NCBI RefSeq assembly: GCF_029852145.1
Contig: NC_079971.1
Coordinates: 20,211,563 to 20,275,562, forward strand
DNA length: 64,000 nucleotides
DNA from: Microplitis mediator
Taxonomy: Eukaryota > Arthropoda > Insecta > Hymenoptera > Braconidae
Reading direction: 5' to 3'
Shown: piece by piece, positions 55,855 to 64,000 of the stretch
Numbering within the stretch: the first letter of the stretch is position 1
Layout of the letters: each line of letters starts with the position of its first letter
The notes under the pieces: generated by a model
What the model was told of the DNA's origin: nothing
The model's input: the letters and a program-made list of their open reading frames with translations, nothing else
Databases searched by the model: none
Program-made: the position numbers and the translations under genes

Positions 55855-56843
55855 TATTTATTTCCAATGTATAGATTACATTTGTAACTTTTTAAATTTT
55901 TTTCTTTGCTCATAATCTAGGGTAATTGAATTCTTTGTAATATATTATATTATTTAATCTAAAATATTATTCTTAGTAATTTTTTACTTGAATAAAATTT
56001 TTAATGACGATAAAAATTAATTTTTACTTGATAATTTTTAAAATAAAATAAAAATGATTCACAATAATAATAATATTTAAATTTATTTAGCGTGGATTGG
56101 AAAATTACTACGTATTGAAAGATTTTATGAAAGGAAATTCCCGACCAGTAGAATCACAGAAGAAAAAAAAAGAATTAATATCAATATTCGAGGACGTTAT
56201 GAATGAAGCAAATAATTATTCAAATTTAAAAAGTAAACTGAAGTACAAATTGGGTGCCAACGCAATACGGGCGCCATTATTATTTGATGTTGACGCTCTA
56301 AAAAAGATCGCTGACAACGTTAAAAATCTAGATCAACTCGTTAAAAGTAACACTCAGGACAAGCACAATTTACGCCGCAGCCATCGCACAACTTGTCCGC
56401 CTGATTATACTAATGGACAAAATGATAATAATGTAGGGCAAGACTCGGATCAAGATTATCATCAAGATTCAGATTCGAATGATGACGATCCTGATTATCA
56501 AGCCAACAGTCCCGAATCGATTGACAATGAGGACATGAATTATAATGAAGATGAGATGGAGCAGGACCAGGACCAAGAGCTGGAGCATGAGCACGAGGAA
56601 GAGGAAGAGGACGAGGATGAGTCTGATATTAATATAAAACAGAACCAAAAACCTACTGATAATGATTTTGATTACGCGTTAAATAAAAATAATTATGATA
56701 ATGACGATCAAGTGCCATCGACTTCTAGAAACGATAATATGAGTAACGACTTTGATTATTTGCCTCATATTAAAATGGAAAAATTCACATATGTCTCAGA
56801 TTCATCTGATGAATCTATTAATTTTGATGACTATCGATTGTAA
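53805..56843 (+). CDS. SNAPC1: snRNA-activating protein complex subunit 1 (SNAPC1)
   Basis: Three exons, 53805-53950, 54020-54320 and 56091-56843. The junctions are in phase, giving 399 residues (human about 368). The conserved N-terminal SNAPc1 region is clear: YCDFAQVWKSMKFHRIFTGR, GGLFMMYSIYFSMPLKGPKI and RIIMSEWEILITFKKMLV. SNAPc binds the proximal sequence element of U1-U6 snRNA promoters and recruits polymerase II or III machinery. SNAPC1 bridges the DNA-binding subunits. After residue about 230 the protein is polar and strongly acidic (a run of Glu/Asp with His and Gln) and ends SDESINFDDYRL. Such acidic, low-complexity tails vary between species. The start ATG is followed at once by a family-like N-terminus. 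The second intron (1.8 kb) contains a TIR element and an (ATT)n tract. Confidence 0.9.
54351..54793. mobile_element. TIR element with CCCGTGTAAAAAAA ends (intronic)
   Basis: CCCGTGTAAAAAAAATTTTC at the left is mirrored by ATAATTTTTTTACACGGG at the right. The inverted arms extend about 100 bases (CATGATGAATTTAGATCTGA, GTGACACAAATGTGACTTTC and their complements). It lies in the second intron of the SNAPC1 gene. Confidence 0.82.
55205..55330. mobile_element. One end of the AAGTTAGTAGACAATT repeat
   Basis: AAGTTAGCAGACAATTAAAA and ATATGCACACGTAAA parallel 40757-40860. The far end was not identified. Confidence 0.5.
55814..55862. repeat. (ATT)n microsatellite
   Basis: About 13 ATT units followed by TTTA repeats, in the second intron of SNAPC1. 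Confidence 0.95.
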
Positions 56844-56934
56844 TTATTCGATTTTTTTTTTATTACTGTAAATATATTTTTTATATTTTTTAAATCAGTT
56901 TTATAATTCTGAGATTCATAAATTATTTTTACAC

Positions 56935-57100
56935 AAAAAAAAAAATATTTTGAATTTTTTTAAATGAAAACAAATTTTTTTGGCGCAAAAAATTTTTTAC
57001 TCGCCCAAGTAAATTTTTTTCTAAATTTATGGTTCAAAAAAATTCTGAGGTGAGTAAAAAAATTTTGCGTCAAGAAATTATTTTTTCCTAGTAGTTTTTT
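56935..57100. repeat. Fragment of the CCAAGAAA-word element
   Basis: TTTGGCGCAAAAAATTTTTT, ACTCGCCCAAGTAAA and GCGTCAAGAAATTATTTTTT resemble the interiors of 16399-16670 and 41090-41244. It lies between two convergent genes. Confidence 0.5.
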
Positions 57101-57137
57101 AAGATTAAAAAAAAAAAAATATTTATGAATTGAAAGA

Positions 57138-57143
57138 TTTATT
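57138..57143 (-). promoter_or_regulatory. Polyadenylation signal of the seven-exon gene
   Basis: AATAAA on the minus strand, 85 bases beyond the stop at 57229-57231. Confidence 0.5.
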
Positions 57144-57228
57144 ATTTTATTTTAAACACAAAAGCCTCGAAATAGATTTTATAATTATTTTTGAAAAGTT
57201 AAGTGAGAGTAGACTGTAATTATTATTT

Positions 57229-60200
57229 TTAGTAGACTTTAAGTTGATTATTGTCGTCGAAACCGGCACTATGACCGGCATTGCGTACAATAAAGCTGGT
57301 GCCGTCGTAATGCATCCGACGTTCGCCGCGACGTACAAATAAGTGGGATGTCTGGCCCAAGGAAGCAGTGCAATGCATAAATGGTGTTGTCAATGAGGCT
57401 GTTCCATTGCTCGGTGATGTTCTCAGTTGATATTTATTGCTGTTCCTTGCAATTCTGTACAGAGAATTTTTTTTTTATTTTTTTCATTTTTTAAATAATT
57501 AAATTAAATTTTTATTTAAGTGAAATTTTGAAAAAGAAAAAAATTTTTTTCATGATGTAGGAAATTTTTTAAACACGTTATTTAAAATAAATGATATAAT
57601 TTTTACTTAATTTACGAGAGGAAAAAAAAATATGTATGTAGAAATTCACACAAAAAAAAAATCACGTCGACTTCCCAAGGGTGAAAACTTTTTTTTTTTT
57701 GATGATCTATTAAATTGCAATGGTTTAAAAAATTTTTTCATATCTGATTCATGTCTATGGAAAAAAAATTATTTTTAAAATATTTTGTTAATTTTTTTTT
57801 TTTTATTCAGTTCAAAGTTTTATGCAAGTGAATTTTTTTGAACAGAAGTTATTAACAATTTATTTAATTAATTGATAAATAAATAAATAAATAAATTTAT
57901 TTACTTTACGAGAGTTGAAAAAAAAATTTGTATGTAAAAGTTAAAAAAAAATTTTCATATTTAACTCATTTCTATAGAGGTTAAAAATAAGATAGTAGTA
58001 TTTTATAAATAATTTGATATTTTTGCAGCTGAAAAATTATTTTTCTTTACCTCACAAGTCCATCGGAAGTTTGCGATACTCTGACGTTATTGATAATCCA
58101 ATTTTCAACTCCTTCTTCAGTTACCCAGTATTGAGCGGCATTGAGAGCTGTCGTTGCTTCTTGGAGACATGCTGGTCCGTGTCTTGACTCAGCATAAAAC
58201 ACGCTCAATGAAAAATCCTAATAAATCGACGAAAAAATTAAGTTATTATTCGAGCGGGAAAATGTTTGTACCGGTTTATAAATTTTTTTTTTTCAATGAT
58301 CTCTTAATTTATAAGAGTTTAAAAAAATTTTCGTACTTGACTCATATCCGAAAATGAATCTGTGGTAGTTCTTGTTCCCGCTGCGTCAACTAAGTACACC
58401 AACGCACATTGTTCTGAAGTAAAACTTACTCCTTTGTACCACATTTTAGCGAATCTGTTCACATAAAAAAAAATAACAAAAAAAAAATATATTAATAAAT
58501 TAAAAAATAAAAGTAATAATTTATTAACACTAAATTTAAACAAACTTGTTATTTCCATGGGAATCATGAGCAAGAATTTCAACACGTGATCCATATTGAT
58601 AAATCCGTCCATTAGGATGCAAAAGTGCTGCTGCTGATCCAGATCCACTCAAAGATAATACAATATTATTCTATTGCAATAAATTTTAATTTTAATTTTA
58701 ATTACGTAAAAAAAAAAAAATGTAATTTTTTATAGCTTCCCTATCAAAAAAATTCTTGTGGGATTGCCTGGGAACCCATAGGAATCCATATAGAAGTATG
58801 GAATTATGTAAGAATCCATAGGAATTAATATCGAAGTGTATGAATTTATATAAGAATCCATGGGTATTTGGATTTCCTCATGGGAAATCCATACAGGAAA
58901 CTCTCCTGGATTCCCATATAGGAACTTGACGTAGGAATTTGGATGTATGTATTTGTTTGTAGGAAATTTATATTGGAATCTGGGTTTCTATATAAGTAAC
59001 TTCTATAGAATCCAGGGTATATCTGGACTTCTATGTCTATCGTCTAGCGAGACGTTTGTATGAATAAAAGAAAAAATTAATAGTCTATTAGCAGGATACT
59101 TTTTAACAAAAATTTGATTAATTGATGCTTTTTATATCGGTACTTGTAACAAGTCATTGATTTATTAATTAAATCAACAAGTATTACATCTTTATAGACA
59201 AATAATTTTAATAAAACATTAAATTAAGAATTGTACAAAGGTATTGTACTCCAGAAAATTTTACGATCCTGAAGTTAGCAGACAATTAAAAATTTTTTGA
59301 TTTTTTTGAACAATTAAATTTGAAGAAAAATAAAAACTAAAAATATGCACATGTAGAAAATTTAAAAGACTTTAAGGAGATACGCTACCGGACCTTTTTC
59401 TCACACTCAGAAAAATCAACGGAACGATCGTTGTTGCACTCGTAGAGTAAATGAGAATTTTAAAACAATTTTTCTTGGAAACGAATTAGAATTTTTGAAA
59501 ATACGAAATTTCTAGCCTTCTATTTAAGTTTCCAAAAACGCTAAAGACTCTATTTTAGATTTCCAGTATTTGACGGTGAATTAAATTTAATTGAAAATCG
59601 GTTACCTTTACCCCTTAAGTGCAATTTTTTGAAATATTTTTTTTTTTATAATTTTTCGCTTTAAAAAAAATCCAGAAGTTATTAGACGGCTAACTTCAGT
59701 CTCATGAAATTTTATGAAAACACTTGCGCTTTTTATGAAATTTGTATCAATAACGTGACGCGTTTTGTTAATTTTCCTAATTCCTAATCCATACAAGATT
59801 CCCATAGGGATTTTGCTATGGCGCAGATTCCCATGGGAAATCGTAAAAATTTCTATGGGAATCCATACTAGATTTCCATGTGGATTTGCCATGGTGTGGA
59901 TTCTCATAGGAACCCATGTGAGAATTTATGTCGGGATCTATGCTGGATTTCTATTGGAAACCGTATGGGAATCCATCCGACAACGCCATGTGGCAACCTT
60001 CATAGGAATCTACGCTGGATTCCCACGTGGATATTTTTGATAGGGAATTGTAGTAAATGAAAAAATAAAACCTTAAAATTAATAACTCTGACAGCACGAT
60101 CGACAGTCATGTCAACGCGAATACGATTGTGAAGTCTCAGTGATATTGTACCGTGTGGTGTAGCGACAGCACCAACACTACCCCCTTCAATATCATGATC

Positions 60201-62287
60201 GCGCCAATTTTCCCCATAAATACAATTATTATTGTCCTCTGAAGGATAATAAGGCGTAATTAGTGATTTTGTGGGATTTCTTTGGCGCCAAATAGCGTTC
60301 GCTCCATTATAATTTGAATTATTATTTATTCCAGTCCATTGATCGCTTGGTGGTGATTCCAAATACTTTGAAAAATCGTTGAAACGCTAAATATAAAATT
60401 TATTAGCTTATTTTATAAATACATTGAAAGACCATTGAGCTTTTTTATTTTTCAAAATAAAATTTAAAAACGGTTTTCATAAATTTATTCTATGGTGTGA
60501 AAAATTATTGAGATCGGTTATTAATTCGAGAGAAATTCAAGGGAAAGTCATATATTTGTACTTGGGTATTAATTAAAAATTTTTTTAAATCTCTGTCTTA
60601 TTTTTGTTTTAAAAATCGCCATTTAGTAAAATAGTTTTTTTAATTTTTAAAAATTAATTATTCGTGATTTTTAAAAAAACTCGATCTAATCCATTTTGAT
60701 ATTTTATTCCAAGCAATTATTTAAGGTTTTGAAAACAATTTTTGTAAGAATAATCGTAAAAAAATTAATCAAAGTAATTATTTGAAATTTTTTTTAAATT
60801 TTCTGTTGAGCAAATAATTTTAAAAAAATTATTCATTATTTTTATGAAATTGTCTCTCGATAGAATTTTTTTAAAAATTAAATCCAGTGACTATTTTTAG
60901 TTTCAAAAAAAAATTTAAGTGGTCATAAGAAATTTTTTTGTTGCTAAAATAATAAAAAAAAAAATTTTTTTTAGTTATCATTTGTTAAAATTCGTTGTGT
61001 CATAAAATTGTTTTTAAAAATCCAATTCCATTCATGATTTTCAACCAAATGGTCATAATATTCAAAAATTATGTAATAAAAGTAATTATTAAAAATTATT
61101 TTTAAATTTTCTGCTGAAGAAATAATTTCAAAAACATTAATCCAAATAATAATGTACGATTTTTAAAAATTGTCTTTTGATAAAATTGTTTTTAAGAATA
61201 AAAACCAGTGATGATTTTTGATTTTAAAACAAATTACAGTATCAGAAATTGTCTGTTGCTAAAATAATTTTAAAAAACAATCAATGTAATTATTTATGAT
61301 TTTTTAAAAATTGTTAATAAAATTTTTTTTTTAAATTTAATCCAAGTAATTACTTATGAATTTAGAAAAATTTTTTGTTGATAAAATAATTAAAAAAAAA
61401 AATAATCAAAATAATTATTTATGACTTCAAAAAATTGTCTCTATAAAATTATTTTTCAAAATTTAATCCACTCAAATATTTATTCTTAAAAATCAATTTT
61501 TCTGTTTAATTTTTTTTTAAATTTCATCACATTAATAAATTACGATTTAAACAAACAATTTCCGTTGATTAAACAGGTTTTCAAAAATTAATCAAACTAA
61601 TTTTTTTTTACTGGAAATTCCCTATTTGATGATTCATAAAAAAAAAAAATTAATGAATTATTGCTTACCTGAAAATTATTATTATTATCATTAGGATGAT
61701 AATTATAAGTCGTATAAAGTGACCTAGGTTTCATGGCAACGTGATAATTCTCACGATTATTGGAAGAATAGTGGCTTTGGATATGCGGCGCCGAATTTGA
61801 TGTTGATGGATAATTTTGATAAATGTCATTGTTTTTATATTCTTTCTTACCATCGATTACTGATGACGTATTTGTCATTTTAGTCTTCATATAATTTTAT
61901 TAAAAAGAAAATTAAAATTTTAAAAATCATTAGAAATTAAAATAAAAAATTATAGATTCTGTAAAATATTTACTGAAGAATTTTATAAAATTACGTAATG
62001 AAATAATTAAAATTCCATTGCGAATTAATTAAATTTAATTATTATTTTAAAATATACAAGAAAATGACAATAATTTCTAGGATTTATATCTTTGTTTATT
62101 GTCTAGATAAATAAATTATTAATTAATTTAAATTTCTAAAGAGATAAATTACCTTTGAGTCATTAGCACTGCGTGGCTTACGACGACGTGATTTACGATT
62201 AGACTTATTATTGGAAGACATTGAATGATCAACATCACTTAAGTTATCTGCGCTCAATGAATTTCTATTGTGTTGATTACTGATCAT
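57229..62287 (-). CDS. Seven-exon gene of unknown function
   Basis: Exons read 62287-62153, 61884-61669, 60386-60072, 58670-58546, 58454-58337, 58217-58051 and 57454-57229. All seven have GT/AG borders and compatible phases, giving 433 residues. Consistent splicing and non-repetitive composition show that it is a real gene. The first 120 residues are polar, with a basic stretch (NRKSRRRKPRS), then Asn/Tyr-rich sequence. From about residue 165 it is more ordered: GTISLRLHNRIRVDMTVDRA, LLHPNGRIYQYGSRVEILAH, KMWYKGVSFTSEQCALVYLV and WVTEEGVENWIINNVRVSQT. The C-terminus is RRMHYDGTSFIVRNAGHSAG and DDNNQLKVY. There is no signal peptide or membrane segment. I do not recognise the family. The HPNG(x)IYQYG motif recalls PSG-type beta-strand repeats, but this is weak. 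It converges on SNAPC1, with 385 bases between the stops. Confidence 0.82.
58737..60047. mobile_element. Intronic TIR element, GGAATCCATA-word family
   Basis: TTCCCTATCAAAAA at the left is mirrored by TTTTTGATAGGGAA at the right. Both outer parts are arrays of TGGGAACCCATAGGAATCC and GATTCCCATGGGAA-type words. A different repeat (59263-59704) sits inside. It lies in the third intron of the seven-exon gene. The same word fills 63775-64000 and a fragment at 47040. Confidence 0.78.
59263..59704. mobile_element. AAGTTAGCAGACAATT repeat nested in the element
   Basis: GATCCTGAAGTTAGCAGAC at the left mirrors GACGGCTAACTTCAGTCTC at the right, with ATATGCACATGTAGAAAA inside. It is longer than the 40752 copy because of about 220 bases of extra sequence in the middle. 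Confidence 0.68.
60420..61600. repeat. Degenerate tandem array, unit about 65-75 bases, in an intron
   Basis: A unit of roughly GATAAAATAATTTTAAAAA, then TTAATCAAAGTAATTATTTA, then TGATTTTAAAAAATTGTC is repeated about 12-15 times with heavy divergence across the second intron of the seven-exon gene. Confidence 0.6.
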
Positions 62288-62935
62288 ATTTTTTTTTAAA
62301 TTTTATTCAACGTCACTTAATATGGTCTTGATTTGTTTTTTTTTAATTAATTAATTAATTAATTAATAATTGTTAGCGTAATAGTTATTTATTTATTCAA
62401 TTAATTAGTATGAGGAATGAATTGTTTATCGACCGTAACCATGAGTAAGAGATTTGTTTTTATTTTAAGATGACGATCGTTGTTTTTTTTTTTTTTTTTT
62501 TTTTTAAATGTATATGAAATAAATGAATATTCAAATATTTTTTTATGATATTGGAATGATATTTTAAAAATGATAAGAAAACTGTTATTCTATTTTTATA
62601 CATATTTTTGTTAAAAATTTATATGTATAAATATTTTAGCGTGATTTTGCAACATTTTTTTGCCTGGCGGGTTATAAATATTTCGTAAATATAAAAAATA
62701 TAAACACTTCCTTAAAATATAGCTGTCGATAAAAATTTTAAAAGGTCACTTGTGATTTTATAACACTGACCATAAAAAAAAAAGTTATTTTTATTCGATT
62801 TATTGTTATTTAATACGATATAAACATATTTCTTCTCTGTCATTATTGTTATATATATGTTTATTAAGGTTATTCGTTTTAAACGAACATTTTGTTGTTT
62901 TCACTGCTACTGCAAAATATTGATGTATATCCCTT
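62288..62935. other. 5' flank of the seven-exon gene
   Basis: AT-rich with a T-run near 62485. No other gene or repeat end is seen; the promoter should lie in the first few hundred bases. Confidence 0.4.
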
Positions 62936-62936
62936 A

Positions 62937-63756
62937 GGGTGAGCCAAAAAAAACAACCTATCGAATTTACGTCTTAAAAAGGACCTATATATCGAGAAAA
63001 AAATTCTTCCATTGGGCAAAATTTTTAGCTCAATTTTAAAAGGTGTCGGTAGCCATTTGAAATTTCCCATTTAAATAACATGCAAAAAAATTTTTTTTGA
63101 TTAAAAATATTATAACTTTTGAGCCATGTGAAACAAAAATTCGGCTCTAGAATATTCTTGTAGGGCATTAAATTTCTTAAAAGAAATTCCTGGGAGTCGA
63201 ATTTGTAAACTTGATATTTCGTATACTAACAGGCTATTAAAGTCTAGAGTAAACAGAATCATACAAATTTAAGGCTTTATTTGGATTTTCCAAATACTTT
63301 TCTTTTATTGTGATCGATAACAAAATATTATTTGTTACAACGTGGATATTGTTGGTGATTTCATTGCACTACATGTAGAAAAAATTTTCTCGTAGTATTG
63401 ATATTTTTAATAATAAAGCCTTAAATTTGTATGATTCTGTTTACTCTAGACTTTGATGGCCTGTTCGTATACGAAATATCAAGTTTACAAATTCGACTCC
63501 CAGGACTTATTTTAAAGAAATTTAATGCCCTACAAAAATATTCTAGGGCCGAATTTTTATCTCACACGGTTCAAAAGTTATAATATTTTTAATCAAAAAA
63601 GTTTTTTTTCCATGTTATTTAAATGGGAAATTTGAAATGGCTACCGACACCTTTTAAAATTGAGCTAAAAATTTTGCCCAGTAGGAGAATTTTTTTCTCG
63701 ATATATAGGTCCTTTTCAAGACATAAATTCGATAGCTTGGTTTTTTTGGCTCACCC
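62937..63756. mobile_element. 820-bp palindromic element with GGGTGAGCCAAAAAAA ends
   Basis: GGGTGAGCCAAAAAAAACAA and its counterpart ending TTTTTTTGGCTCACCC are flanked by TA (62935-62936 and 63757-63758). The two arms (about 370 bases each) are about 95% inverse copies by eye, meeting near 63345. Unlike the word-array elements, the arms are unique sequence. It encodes no transposase. Confidence 0.85.
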
Positions 63757-63774
63757 TAATATCCCTATAAAAAA

Positions 63775-64000
63775 ATTTATATAGGAATCCAGCGTAGATT
63801 CCTATGTGGGATCCCACATGACGTCGGATGGATTCCCATATGGCGTCCTATAGGAATCCAGCATAGATCTTGATCTAGATTCTCACATGGGTTCCTATGG
63901 GAATTCACACCATGCCAAATTCATATGGGAATCTAGTATGGATTCCCATAGGGAATCCCGATACCTATAGTTTCCTACATAGATACTTATATAAATCCAT
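63775..64000. repeat. GGAATCCATA-word array reaching the window edge
   Basis: Many copies of TATAGGAATCCAGC, GGATTCCCATA and related self-complementary words, starting soon after ATCCCTATAAAAAAAT. Same word as the 58737-60047 element; it is cut off by the window end. Confidence 0.65.

Noticed and set aside
59608..60060. Overlapping open frames with Gly/Ile/Trp-rich repeats on both strands
   Set aside because: They are translations of the GGAATCCATA word array in an intron.

Overview
The window is AT-rich animal (insect) nuclear DNA. It has spliced genes with GT/AG introns, an astacin/CUB protease, MATH-BTB and ankyrin genes, AATAAA signals, tRNA-derived modules and very dense terminal-inverted-repeat (TIR) elements. 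The gene content and the mix of MATH-BTB, ankyrin and intronless retrocopy-like genes fit a parasitoid wasp (Hymenoptera, perhaps Braconidae). That placement is inference from gene style, not from a database search. I see no sign of prokaryotic operons, CRISPR arrays or a virus.

Layout. 1-4.8 kb: nested TIR elements with CA-rich cores. 4.9-6.3 kb (-): an intronless GLE1-like gene. 6.3-9.9 kb: repeats. 10.0-13.4 kb (+): a five-exon astacin metalloprotease with two CUB domains and introns packed with elements. 13.5-17.5 kb: repeats around a MATH-BTB-like gene (15.2-16.0 kb). 17.5-36.2 kb: a duplicated block carrying cyclin-T retrocopies. Copy B (31.1-36.2 kb) holds an intact 340-residue gene. 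Copy A is broken, and its 3' and 5' halves lie about 7.7 kb apart, around a MATH-BTB pseudogene, an ankyrin gene and a 1.16-kb palindrome. 36.2-39.0 kb: repeats. 39.0-46.6 kb (-): a complete four-exon MINDY3-type deubiquitinase. 46.6-51.0 kb: nested elements. 51.0-52.3 kb (+): a lifeguard/TMBIM membrane protein lacking its 5' exon and showing an apparent frameshift. 53.8-56.8 kb (+): a three-exon SNAPC1 homologue. 57.2-62.3 kb (-): a seven-exon gene of unknown function. 62.9-64.0 kb: two more palindromic repeats.

The housekeeping genes (mRNA export, transcription elongation, snRNA transcription, deubiquitination, membrane stress response) do not form a functional cluster.

The most unusual content is a set of more than fifteen TIR elements. 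Many share ends of the form CAC(G/T/A)G followed by an A-run, with 2-bp TA or CA/TG target duplications. Each interior is a degenerate array of one short self-complementary word, and the word differs from family to family (for example TCGCTAGC, TCGGTAGC, TTTACAG, GGAGTGA, AGTAAA, TTAGTGA). They nest inside one another, and several carry a microsatellite at the centre of symmetry. I propose this as the candidate undescribed system.
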